A stretch of DNA of 64,000 nt from Maribellus luteus. GTDB taxonomy: Bacteria; Bacteroidota; Bacteroidia; Bacteroidales; Prolixibacteraceae. Position numbers and translations under genes: made by a program. Positions 33,602 through 42,116 of the stretch are shown in pieces. The notes under the pieces were generated by a model that did not search any database, was not told where the DNA came from, and worked only from the letters and a program-made list of their open reading frames with translations. The DNA is taken from positions 62,001 to 126,000 of the forward strand of contig NZ_QWGR01000005.1 of the NCBI RefSeq assembly GCF_003576475.1, written 5' to 3'. Position 1 is the stretch's first letter. The number at the start of each line of letters is the position of its first letter.

Positions 33602-35413
33602 TTAATCTTCCAACACGTTACAAACTTTCTGGTTGATGGCCCGCAGGCGGTCTTCTTCCAGTTTAATCACTTTCCGGTCGTAGGTCATCAGGCCATTTAC
33701 CTCGCCTTCCACATCGGTAGTTTGTGTGTAAACCGCTGCAGAAAATCCTGATCTTGCCATTTTGATCAGCTGCTCAGCAAACTCAACATATTTATCCGTT
33801 ACTTCCTTTGAATTTTTAAACTGAACATAGCCCCAGTTTTTGTCGGTCATCCACAGGTGTCCTTCCAAAGCCAGGCCAATGCCGCCGTATTCACCCAAAA
33901 CCGTGGCACGGCTGCCGTCGTACAAATACATTTCGGGGCCGGGATAATTATGCAGGTCCAGCATATCCCCCACACGGTAATGGTTTCCGCCACTGGCAGG
34001 ATTTACCAAACGGCTCGGGTCGTGCGCTTTGGTCCACTCCACAATTTCTTCTGTTTTGAACTGTCCCCACGCTTCGTTAAACGGCACCCAGCAAACCACC
34101 GAGGGATTCGACATGTGTTCGTCCATAATTTCCTTCCACTCGGCGCGGTAGTTGGCTTCCGATTCAGGCGAACGTTTCAGCTCGGTTCCGTCAAAATACT
34201 GGCGGTTTTGCCAGCGCGGGGATTCACCACCGTTAGGCATGTCCTGCCAAACCAGGATACCCAGCTGGTCGCAGTGAGTGTACCAACGAGCCGGCTCCAC
34301 TTTTACGTGCTTGCGAATCATGTTGAAGCCAAAATCTTTTGTTTTAACAATGTCATATTTCAATGCTTCATCTGTCGGTGCCGTGTACAGTCCGTCGGGC
34401 CACCACCCTTGATCGAGCGGGCCAAACTGAAAATAATCCTTGTTATTCAGTTGCAAACGCACAATCCCGTTTTCATCACGTTTTGAGGAAACCTTGCGCA
34501 TGGCGGTGTAACTTTTCACTTCGTCCACCGCTTTTCCGTTACTGATCAGTTTTACTTCCAGATCGTACAAAAAAGGCGATTCGGGGCTCCACAATTTTGC
34601 GCCCGCAACTGCCAGGTCAACCGATTGCCCGGCCACCGCTTTTCCTCTTGATACTACATTTCCGGCATCTTTCAGCACCACTTCATAAATATCGCCGTAC
34701 GAGGCGCCGCAAATACCTGCATCCACTTTCAGGCTGTTGTTATCGATATCAGGCACTGCAACCACGCTTGTAATGTGCTTTTCAGCGACAGGCTCCAACC
34801 ACACTGTTTGCCATATGCCCGTAACCGGAGTATACCAGATTCCATGTGGATTTCCAATCTGTTTCCCGCGTGGCTGGTATCCTTTGTCGGATGGGTCCCA
34901 TACTTTTACCACCAGGCTTTGTTCTCCTGATTTGGCAAGAAATGGCGTTACATCGAACGAAAAAGCATCGTAGCCCCCTTCGTGGTTCCCCACTTTAATG
35001 TCGTTCACCCACACATCGGCTTTCCAATCCACGGCGCCAAAATGCAGCAGCACTTTTTTGCCTTTCCAGGCAGATGGAACTGTAAAAGTACGTTTGTACC
35101 ACAGTTCTTTTTCGGCGCCCACACGCTTCTGCACCCCTGACAAACTTGACTCAACCGCAAACGGAACCAAAATGTCGCCGTCAAACTCTCCGGGTTGTGC
35201 TTGCCCCGCGGCTGTAATTGCATACTCCCACAAACCATTCAGATTAAGCCAGCCGGAGCGTTCCATCAAAGGACGGGGATATTCGGGCAAAACATTGTTT
35301 ACATCGATTTTATCAGCCCACGAAGTTTTAATTTTATCGCCGGCAGGTTGCCACTGGGCAAATACATTCAACGAACCAACAAGCATTAACAGACTTAAAA
35401 TTCTCTTCATCAT
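33602..35413 (-). CDS. GH2 family glycoside hydrolase
   Basis: This 603-residue protein has a signal peptide (ILSLLMLVGSLNVFAQ). Layout: sugar-binding jelly roll (about 40-210, WYKRTFTVPSAWKGKKVLLHFG, VWVNDIKVGNHEGGY), immunoglobulin-like domain (about 215-310), TIM barrel (about 315-600). The acid/base is in the GH2 motif VPFNEAWG (N446-E447), and the likely nucleophile is E508 in VLGEYGGIG. GH2 covers beta-galactosidase, beta-mannosidase, beta-glucuronidase and arabinosidase activities. This compact form without a C-terminal beta-domain belongs to a Bacteroidota group with poorly known specificity. It is the last gene of module 2, after four GH43 genes and a sulfatase, and probably removes a terminal beta-linked sugar. 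The start could be either of two adjacent Met codons. Confidence 0.92.
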   Translation of the reverse strand: MMKRILSLLMLVGSLNVFAQWQPAGDKIKTSWADKIDVNNVLPEYPRPLMERSGWLNLNGLWEYAITAAGQAQPGEFDGDILVPFAVESSLSGVQKRVGAEKELWYKRTFTVPSAWKGKKVLLHFGAVDWKADVWVNDIKVGNHEGGYDAFSFDVTPFLAKSGEQSLVVKVWDPSDKGYQPRGKQIGNPHGIWYTPVTGIWQTVWLEPVAEKHITSVVAVPDIDNNSLKVDAGICGASYGDIYEVVLKDAGNVVSRGKAVAGQSVDLAVAGAKLWSPESPFLYDLEVKLISNGKAVDEVKSYTAMRKVSSKRDENGIVRLQLNNKDYFQFGPLDQGWWPDGLYTAPTDEALKYDIVKTKDFGFNMIRKHVKVEPARWYTHCDQLGILVWQDMPNGGESPRWQNRQYFDGTELKRSPESEANYRAEWKEIMDEHMSNPSVVCWVPFNEAWGQFKTEEIVEWTKAHDPSRLVNPASGGNHYRVGDMLDLHNYPGPEMYLYDGSRATVLGEYGGIGLALEGHLWMTDKNWGYVQFKNSKEVTDKYVEFAEQLIKMARSGFSAAVYTQTTDVEGEVNGLMTYDRKVIKLEEDRLRAINQKVCNVLED

Positions 35414-35453
35414 TTTTTAAAGGTATTAGGTGTTTTAGATTCAATAAACTCTT

Positions 35454-36446
35454 TTACTTCAGCGGTCTTTCAGATACTCCTTCAAAAGTAATTTTTACCG
35501 GTTTAATAAGGCCATTCTCGTCAAAGTACATCCGATCGATGCAGGTTTCGCGGTGGTTCCCGTCGGTTTCGCCCAAAGGCCGGCGATGATACACAATGTA
35601 ATATTCATCGGTCCCGGGAACTTGAATCACCGAGTGATGCCCCGCTCCGGTTGCCACATTCGGGTCTTGCTTCAGAATCTTTCCGATTCTGTTGAACGGA
35701 CCAAAGGGTGAGTCAGCAATGGCATAAGCCACGCTGTAATCGGGACCTGTCCAGCCACCCTCGCTCCACATAAAATAATACTTGCCGTTGCGGATAAACA
35801 TAAACGGACCTTCCACATAACCTTCCGGTGTAATTTCCTTAAAAGTGGTACCATCGTCGAAAGGAACAAACCCGGTAAAATCGTCCTTCATTTTGGCAAC
35901 GTTGCAATGCCGCCAGCCGCCATAAAACATGTAATACTGGCCATCTTCATCCTGAAAAACAAATTGATCGATGGGTTGAGCGCCGTTGTGAAATTTATCG
36001 AGCAGCGGTTTGCCGAGGTAGTCTTTGTAGGGGCCTTCGGGCCGATCCGCTACGCCAATCCCGATTCCGCCTTCCTCGTTATCGTTTTGAATATCGTTGG
36101 CTGCAAAAAACAGGAAATACTTGTTGTCTTTCTGAACAATCGCCGGTGCCCACATTGCACGCCAGGCCCATTTTACTTCGGTAGTGTCAATAATTCGTTC
36201 ATGCTTTTCCCAGTTTACCAGGTCGCTTGAAGAAAAGCAGTCCATAAAAACCTGTTCGTTGTAAGGCGCTGAATACGTCGGAAAAATCCAGTATTTATCG
36301 CCGAAAACAATTCCTTCGGGATCGGCATACCAACCTTCAAACACCGGGTTATGGTTGTTGCCCGTTCTTTTTTGTGCCATTCCCGTGAGGCACAATAACA
36401 TAAAAGAGGACAGAAGTATAAAATGCGAAATCTTGTACATACTCAT
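35454..36446 (-). CDS. GH43 family glycosidase (copy 1 of 4)
   Basis: This 330-residue protein has a signal peptide (HFILLSSFMLLCLTGMAQ) and a single five-bladed beta-propeller. The GH43 catalytic triad is visible: base D42 (GWYADPEGI), pKa modulator D160 (AQPIDQFVF) and acid E212 (GYVEGPFMF). Typical activities are alpha-L-arabinofuranosidase, beta-xylosidase or exo-galactanase. It has no extra domain and probably works in the periplasm. It lies eight bases behind the next GH43 gene and 40 bases before GH2, so it is co-transcribed. It differs clearly from the other three copies in all loops, which speaks for distinct linkage specificities rather than recent duplication. Confidence 0.93.
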   Translation of the reverse strand: MSMYKISHFILLSSFMLLCLTGMAQKRTGNNHNPVFEGWYADPEGIVFGDKYWIFPTYSAPYNEQVFMDCFSSSDLVNWEKHERIIDTTEVKWAWRAMWAPAIVQKDNKYFLFFAANDIQNDNEEGGIGIGVADRPEGPYKDYLGKPLLDKFHNGAQPIDQFVFQDEDGQYYMFYGGWRHCNVAKMKDDFTGFVPFDDGTTFKEITPEGYVEGPFMFIRNGKYYFMWSEGGWTGPDYSVAYAIADSPFGPFNRIGKILKQDPNVATGAGHHSVIQVPGTDEYYIVYHRRPLGETDGNHRETCIDRMYFDENGLIKPVKITFEGVSERPLK

Positions 36447-36454
36447 ATTTTCCT

Positions 36455-38014
36455 TTAATTATAGTGATACTTTATTGTTACTGATGAAAAGTGAAAAGCG
36501 TTTTTACCGCCTCCCTGGGTAATAAAACCAACGCGGGGTGAAAATCCCCATTGAGCCAGAAAGGTCCCGTCAACCTGTTGTTGCTGGTCCACCTGTACCG
36601 GAATCCAGTCTTCACCGTTCTCTGACCAGAAGAACTGAAAGTAGCGTCCGGATACAGCTTCGTACTTTAGGAACACTGAAGCCGGTTTATTCAATGTCAC
36701 CTCCGAAAGAATTTGCTCTTCGCCATTTTTTGCCTGGTATAGCACCAAGTCATTCTGGTCGACTGCAAGGCTCAAGAAACAATTCATATTGCTGTAAATA
36801 CCGATTCCTGTTCTTCCTTCTGCAGGAATTATCTCTGACACCAGCTCATAATTTCCTTTTTCGGGCCGCAACCCCAGGAAAGAAATACCGCTTTGCTGCG
36901 GAGTAATTATCAGTTCACCGTCTGCTACTTTCGCATCAGGTTTCACTCCTATTATGTCCCATTCCAGAAACGATAAAAACTTATTGGTTGAGAAATCGTC
37001 TGCAAAAACGGAATCAATTCTTTGTACCGTATTTTCAAACGGAACCGGCGCACTTACCGAAGCCGTGCCGTTCTTAAAATATGGCCAGCCCGTTTCTTCG
37101 TTCCAGAACATTTCATCCAGCATTCCCTGCCGCCCGATAAACTCAAAATCAGTGGCATTGTACGAATGGTACATATAAAAATACCGCCCGTCGGGAGTAT
37201 TCACCAACGTTCCGTGCCCCGTGCAACGCCAGGTTTCTCCTCCCTGCAAAATGGGTTCAGGATTTTGTTCCCAGCCCTCTCTTAAATTTCTGGAACGCGC
37301 CACCATAACATGGTAATCACAGCGATTGTCGCAGCAACCACCTGCCGAATACAAAAGGTAATAATAGCCGTTGTGTTTTACCAGACACTGGCCTTCGTGT
37401 CCCGGGCCTTTCCAGCCTTTTGATTGATCGGTCAGCGAAAAATGCCCGCCTTTTAAACTCAATCCGTCTTCGCTTAATTCAGAAGCTAAGATTTCAATCT
37501 CGCGGCCTTCGGTCAAACCATATGCTTTCCAGGTAATGTAGAACTTTCCATCCTCATCCTGAAATACAAAAGCATCAATGGCCTCGTCGCCCCACTCAAT
37601 AATAATTCCGTGATCGGTAAATCCTTCATAAATATTTTTTGTGCTAGCCACTCCGATGCAGGCAATTCCGGTGTCTTTCCGTTTAGTGGTGTAATACACA
37701 AAAAAAGTCCCGTTTTTATAATACAGTTCGGGGGCCCAGAAATCTTCCGAAGACCAGGCAGGCGGCTCGCTAAAAACGGCACCAATTCGCGTCCAGTTGA
37801 TCAGGTCCTTCGATTCGTATAACGGATAATTGGGGACAAAATCATTGCTGGTTCCGGCGGCATAATACACATCCCCCACCCTGATAATCGTGGGATCGGG
37901 GAAATCTCCTTTAATAACAGGATTTTGATAAGCTACCTGCTTCCTGTCTTTTTGAGGTGTCGTGCAAGCCGTAAAAAACAAGGCCCCAACTATTAATGTA
38001 ATAATATGCTTCAT
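36455..38014 (-). CDS. GH43 glycosidase with C-terminal beta-sandwich domain (copy 2 of 4)
   Basis: This 519-residue lipoprotein (LIVGALFFTACTTP, lipidated Cys17) has an N-terminal GH43 propeller with base D40 (GDFPDPTII), D147 (EAIDAFVFQDEDG) and acid E207 (GPGHEGQCL). Residues about 340-519 form a concanavalin-like beta-sandwich (VFADDFSTNKFLSFLEWDI ... GFSPRVGFITQGGGKNAFHF), the accessory domain found in xylosidase/arabinofuranosidase members. A Cys-rich loop (GGCCDNRC) sits near the propeller centre. It probably cleaves terminal arabinofuranose or xylose from side chains. It is tightly packed with the neighbouring GH43 genes. Confidence 0.93.
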   Translation of the reverse strand: MKHIITLIVGALFFTACTTPQKDRKQVAYQNPVIKGDFPDPTIIRVGDVYYAAGTSNDFVPNYPLYESKDLINWTRIGAVFSEPPAWSSEDFWAPELYYKNGTFFVYYTTKRKDTGIACIGVASTKNIYEGFTDHGIIIEWGDEAIDAFVFQDEDGKFYITWKAYGLTEGREIEILASELSEDGLSLKGGHFSLTDQSKGWKGPGHEGQCLVKHNGYYYLLYSAGGCCDNRCDYHVMVARSRNLREGWEQNPEPILQGGETWRCTGHGTLVNTPDGRYFYMYHSYNATDFEFIGRQGMLDEMFWNEETGWPYFKNGTASVSAPVPFENTVQRIDSVFADDFSTNKFLSFLEWDIIGVKPDAKVADGELIITPQQSGISFLGLRPEKGNYELVSEIIPAEGRTGIGIYSNMNCFLSLAVDQNDLVLYQAKNGEEQILSEVTLNKPASVFLKYEAVSGRYFQFFWSENGEDWIPVQVDQQQQVDGTFLAQWGFSPRVGFITQGGGKNAFHFSSVTIKYHYN

Positions 38015-38064
38015 GTTGTATTTTCTGAACTATTCTTTATGATCGATCCAAACTTTCGTCATCC

Positions 38065-39177
38065 TTATTCTTCTTTTGTCGTCGGTCCGTGAACAATCAG
38101 TTTTCCATTCGGATCAATCTCCATCGGATCGATAAAAACCACCCGTTCGTCCCCTGTTTTAGAAGTTCTTCCGTGGTACACACACAGCAATGTTTCCCCA
38201 TTGGGAGCCAGTGTCACCGAGTTATGTCCGGTACCGGTTACCACTCCTCCCTGCTCTACATTTTTCTGCAAAACCGGGTTGTTAGCGGCTTTCTGAAAGG
38301 GGCCCAAGGGTGAATCGGAAGTGGCATAACCCACCGCGTAGTTCTTCCCGCCAAAGTAATTGGCCGAGTACATGATGTAGTAGGTATCCTTGTTTTTCAG
38401 CAGAAAAGAACCTTCGGTCCAGCGGCGGTTTACTTCGCCCGAAGTTACCGAACGGCTTTCCCACTCGGCCTGCTGGTCGTCCATCTTTACCGGGGGACGC
38501 AGCAATAGTTTGGGTTCTCCGATAATTCCAGAGAAATCAGCCTGAAGTTCTACCCCGTAAATCCAGCTCTCTTCAATCTCCTGAAACATTCCTTTTTCGC
38601 GGGCCCAGTCGGCCACTTCGCTTTCTACCGGATTTTTATAGCAGCAACGCGAATAATACAGGTAAACTTTGTCGTTTTCAAACCAAAGGTTTCCATCGAT
38701 GACGGGATATCCCGGATCAAATATCGGACGATCCATCAGATCGGTGTAAGGTCCGGTTGGATTGTCGGCAACCGCCACTCCGATGCGAAAGTTTTCGAGT
38801 TCGTTGGTGGGATTCTCGCGCCAGTCGGCACTAAACAGCAGATAAAACTTCCCGTCCTTTTCATACAACTCGGGAGCCCAAAAATTGGCGATATTCCACG
38901 AATCATCTGTATTTCCCTGGTAAATGCGGCCTTCGTCCTTCCAGTTTTTTAAGTCAGGCGACGAATACATTTTGAAGCCATCTTTTACACCACCGGTGCC
39001 AACCATGTAGTACATTCCATCCGATGCTTTCAGAATATACGGATCGCCAAACTCAACGGGTAGCGGGTTGTCCATCGTTAACTTTTCTTTTGCTGGCTGA
39101 CACCCTGTAACAAAGGTTATTAGCGCCAAAAACAATACATGCGCTAATTCATTTAAACTGATTTTGATTTGTTTCAT
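38065..39177 (-). CDS. GH43 family glycosidase (copy 3 of 4)
   Basis: This 370-residue lipoprotein (ITFVTGCQPAK, lipidated Cys26) is a single GH43 propeller: base D45 (VEFGDPYIL), D161 (YPVIDGNLWFEND) and acid E255 (RRWTEGSFLL). A 60-residue insertion near 175-240 (RCCYKNPVESEVADW ... PPVKMDDQQAEWES) is longer than in the other copies and probably shapes the active-site pocket. GH43 members of this type act on terminal arabinofuranose, xylose or galactofuranose-like residues; the actual one cannot be told. It sits between the sulfatase (38-base gap) and copy 2 (50-base gap). Confidence 0.92.
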   Translation of the reverse strand: MKQIKISLNELAHVLFLALITFVTGCQPAKEKLTMDNPLPVEFGDPYILKASDGMYYMVGTGGVKDGFKMYSSPDLKNWKDEGRIYQGNTDDSWNIANFWAPELYEKDGKFYLLFSADWRENPTNELENFRIGVAVADNPTGPYTDLMDRPIFDPGYPVIDGNLWFENDKVYLYYSRCCYKNPVESEVADWAREKGMFQEIEESWIYGVELQADFSGIIGEPKLLLRPPVKMDDQQAEWESRSVTSGEVNRRWTEGSFLLKNKDTYYIMYSANYFGGKNYAVGYATSDSPLGPFQKAANNPVLQKNVEQGGVVTGTGHNSVTLAPNGETLLCVYHGRTSKTGDERVVFIDPMEIDPNGKLIVHGPTTKEE

Positions 39178-39215
39178 TATTAGGTTTGATTTAAGTTGAT
39201 TTCAAAAATATCCGG

Positions 39216-40829
39216 TTAGCGCACTCCAATGGAATTTGCCCAGCTTTTCCAGGCCTCGTCCATTTCTTTCACTTTCTCCGGAAGCTCAGCCGAAAGATCG
39301 TTGGTTTCCGTATGATCAGCTGCTAAGTTAAACAACTCCCACTCCCGGTTGGGCAGTGCCGACATTTTCCAGTCTCCCATGCGGATGGCTCGGCCACCTT
39401 CGTGCTCCCAATACAGCGTATCGTGTATCGATTCTGTTTCGTTAAAAAGCAGGGGCAACAGGTTTTTCCCCACGGGGGGCACCGCCTTTCGGCCGTTAAC
39501 CGTTTCCGGATATGTGCTCCCCGAAAGCTCCAGACAAGTGGGTAAAATATCGATTACGTGCGCCAAGCCACGGTTGATCGTATTCTCCTGTTGTTTGAGT
39601 TTAGCCGGCCAGTGAACAATAAACGGAGTGGCACTCCCTCCTTCATACGATTCCTTTTTCCAGTAGCGAAACGGTGTGTTGACCGCACTCGCCCATGCAT
39701 TTCCGATGTAATTCCAGGTGGTTTCGGCTCCCGGATGATCCGAATTGTACTCGATAATGGTAGAATCGCGTGTAAATCCGGGTCTGTCAAAACCGGGAGG
39801 ATAGCCCCGTTCGTAAGAAGCCCCGTTGTCGGAAAGTACAAAAATGATGGTATTGTTGTATTGTCCGGTAGCCTTCAACTTTTCAATGATCTGGCCAATC
39901 CCCTGATCAACCCGGTCGACCATTGCCGCATGCACCGACATACAAGCTGCTTCGTATTCCTTCCGCTCACATTCGTCCCATTTTCTACCCGACGAGTTTT
40001 CAGGAAGCGGGTAAGTTTCACGGTCGATCAGCCCCAGCTCCAGCATTCGGCTGTAACGTTTTTCGCGCAAAACCTCCCAACCTTCGCTGTAAGTATCCTT
40101 GTATTTTTCAATGTCTTCCGGGAGTGCGTGCAAAGGCCAGTGCGGTGCGGTATGCGCCACGTACAAAAAGAACGGTTGGTCGTCCCTGCTGTAATCGTCA
40201 ATCAAATCAATTGATTTTTGAGTGATAAAATCGGTCATATAAAAATCATCCGGGACTTCTTTTATCGGCTCTTCGTTGTGCACCAGGCTAAAAGGATCGA
40301 AGAAGTTTACCACGCCCCAAATAACTCCCCAATGTTCTTCGAAACCCCGGTTGCACGGATAGTTTTCAAGCGGAGAAAAAGGGCCGTAATCCACCTGGTG
40401 AGCCATCCAGCGAAGCTGCTCCACCGGATCGTTTACCGGTTTGGTTTGCGACAAATGCCATTTCCCGGTCATGCCGGTGCGGTAGCCGTTTTCCTTTAAC
40501 ACTTCGGCAATGGTAGCGGTATTCATCGCCAGGTTTACGCCCATACCGTTAATGCCCGCCACCTGCGGATACTGCCCGGTAAGCAAAGAGGCTCGTGTTG
40601 GGCAACACCGGGCGCAGTTGTGCATTTGCGTAAAACGAACCCCCTCTTCCGCCAGGCGATCAATGTTGGGAGTTTGAATCTCTCCACCATAGCATCCCAA
40701 ATCAGAATACCCCATGTCGTCCACCATCACAAGCAGAATATTGGGGCGCTCATCTGTTTTCTTTTCCGGCACGGAGCAGCCAGCAAACACTGCCGCCCAA
40801 AAAATAAACAGCCAATTTAGTTTATTCAT
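39216..40829 (-). CDS. Type I (S1 family) sulfatase, lipoprotein
   Basis: This 537-residue protein has a lipobox (WAAVFAGC, lipidated Cys18), metal-binding Asp pair D37-D38 (LLVMVDDMG) and the formylglycine motif C75-C-P-T-R79 followed by ASLLTG. Cys75 must be converted to formylglycine by an anaerobic or aerobic maturase encoded elsewhere. Further family marks are GKWHLS, FFLYVAHTAPHWPLHA, FVLSDNGASYERGYPPG and KWDECERKEYEA. It removes sulfate esters from glycans. As the only sulfatase in the region it shows that the target polymer or its side chains carry sulfate. Its start overlaps the stop of the GH43 copy 4 gene by eight bases (ATGAATAA), so the two are translationally coupled. Confidence 0.95.
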   Translation of the reverse strand: MNKLNWLFIFWAAVFAGCSVPEKKTDERPNILLVMVDDMGYSDLGCYGGEIQTPNIDRLAEEGVRFTQMHNCARCCPTRASLLTGQYPQVAGINGMGVNLAMNTATIAEVLKENGYRTGMTGKWHLSQTKPVNDPVEQLRWMAHQVDYGPFSPLENYPCNRGFEEHWGVIWGVVNFFDPFSLVHNEEPIKEVPDDFYMTDFITQKSIDLIDDYSRDDQPFFLYVAHTAPHWPLHALPEDIEKYKDTYSEGWEVLREKRYSRMLELGLIDRETYPLPENSSGRKWDECERKEYEAACMSVHAAMVDRVDQGIGQIIEKLKATGQYNNTIIFVLSDNGASYERGYPPGFDRPGFTRDSTIIEYNSDHPGAETTWNYIGNAWASAVNTPFRYWKKESYEGGSATPFIVHWPAKLKQQENTINRGLAHVIDILPTCLELSGSTYPETVNGRKAVPPVGKNLLPLLFNETESIHDTLYWEHEGGRAIRMGDWKMSALPNREWELFNLAADHTETNDLSAELPEKVKEMDEAWKSWANSIGVR

Positions 40830-41898
40830 TTTTTTTAGCTTTTTCTATTTCCATTTCCCCCGATGGACGTTTCAACGGCTCACCCGCTTTAACAGCTTCC
40901 CCAAAGTTGGGAGTTCCGTCGGTGTTCCAGGTAAACGGCTGCATGCGCACGTCGCGGTTCCAACCGGGCTCTGTTCCTTTTTTTGAATGATAAATAATCC
41001 AGTCTTCACTTCTGTCGGGTGATTTTACAAACGATACATGCCCCACTCCGTGAACGGCTTGGTTTCCTTCGAATACCGGCCCTTGTTTTTTCCAGCTTTC
41101 AGGATTCAGCGGATCGGCATCCGCACTTTTTAGTTCCAACATTCCCTGGCGGTATTCTTTTAACCACGACTCGCGACACGAGTAAACGATAAACACCCGA
41201 TCGTTCCGCATTAAAACCTGTGGTCCTTCGTTCAGGTTAAGAGGTCCCCCGGTTTCCCAGCTTTCTTCGGGCGACGAAAGCAACACCCTTTTCCCCTTTA
41301 AAGTATAAGGATTTTCCATCTCCTGAATGAATAAATGCTGGGGAGTGGCATCGGTATCCATTTGTTTCAGCCAGCCCGACCACAAGGCGTATAATTTCCC
41401 CCGATGTTCAAACACCGTCATGTCGATAGCCCAAACGTTTTTCGAAATATCGCTGGGATCGTCACCGGTATTCAACATCCCCATGTCTTCGTACTCGCTG
41501 AAAACATCGGCTGTTTTTGAGCGCAAAACGCCGGTTCGCTGGTGAATAAAAGGCGGCCCTGATTCGCCGGCAGCATAATACACATACCAGTGCCCCTCAA
41601 TAAAATGAATTTCAGGTGCCCAAACACACGATTTATTCCAGCCGGTTTTGGGAGCGCTCCATATTTTGCGGTTCTCCCCGCGTTGAGTAAGCAGTTTTGA
41701 ACGTGACACTGAAATGCCATTGTTGGCCGAGAAACAATAAACGTACTCATCGCCCTGTTGGAGAATCCAGGGATCGGCTCCTTCCCAAACCGGATTGGTA
41801 AAAGTGTTTTTCACATCTTGTTTTGACGCAGCATCCGGTTCCGAATGCCCCAACAACATCAGGCTACCAATTACAAGGTACAAAAGTCTGAATCCCAT
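40822..41898 (-). CDS. GH43 family glycosidase (copy 4 of 4)
   Basis: This 358-residue protein has a signal peptide (LLYLVIGSLMLLGHS) and a GH43 propeller with base D42 (WEGADPWIL), D159 (VWAIDMTVF) and acid E224 (NLNEGPQVL). The pattern WNKSCVWAPEIHFIEGHWYVYYAAG is typical of GH43 members close to the GH43_34 / exo-acting arabinanase-like group, although the subfamily is not certain. A Lys/Glu-rich tail (PSGEMEIEKAKKNE) ends the protein and its codons overlap the sulfatase start. It is the first gene of the module 2 enzyme operon, 218 bases behind the DUF4965 gene with long hairpins in between. Confidence 0.92.
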   Translation of the reverse strand: MGFRLLYLVIGSLMLLGHSEPDAASKQDVKNTFTNPVWEGADPWILQQGDEYVYCFSANNGISVSRSKLLTQRGENRKIWSAPKTGWNKSCVWAPEIHFIEGHWYVYYAAGESGPPFIHQRTGVLRSKTADVFSEYEDMGMLNTGDDPSDISKNVWAIDMTVFEHRGKLYALWSGWLKQMDTDATPQHLFIQEMENPYTLKGKRVLLSSPEESWETGGPLNLNEGPQVLMRNDRVFIVYSCRESWLKEYRQGMLELKSADADPLNPESWKKQGPVFEGNQAVHGVGHVSFVKSPDRSEDWIIYHSKKGTEPGWNRDVRMQPFTWNTDGTPNFGEAVKAGEPLKRPSGEMEIEKAKKNE

Positions 41899-41980
41899 AT
41901 TCTTGATTTTAAGTTTCGTTTAATCTATTTCTCAATTCTATCAGATGTTTGTTATAATCTATTCAAAGTACCACTTCTTT

Positions 41981-42026
41981 CTGAAATCGGTAAAAGGGAC
42001 AATAATTTGTCCCTTTACCGATTCAG
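41981..42026. terminator. Long near-perfect hairpin between DUF4965 gene and GH43 operon
   Basis: The left arm (CTGAAATCGG then TAAAAGGGACA, 41981-42001) and right arm (TGTCCCTTTACCGATTCAG, about 42008-42026) pair over about 19 bp with two single-A bulges. A second small hairpin AGTGGC/GCCACT lies at 42030-42046. No T-run follows on the - strand, so this is either an unusual terminator of the DUF4965 transcript or an RNA-end structure in the leader of the GH43-sulfatase operon. Confidence 0.6.
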
Positions 42027-42116
42027 TTAAGTGGCCAACTGCCACTGGCAGAAAACAAATATCCATTTTCTCCTTTCGAATAGGCATCGAAACGGGAGAA
42101 ATATTATTGCTAAGTC

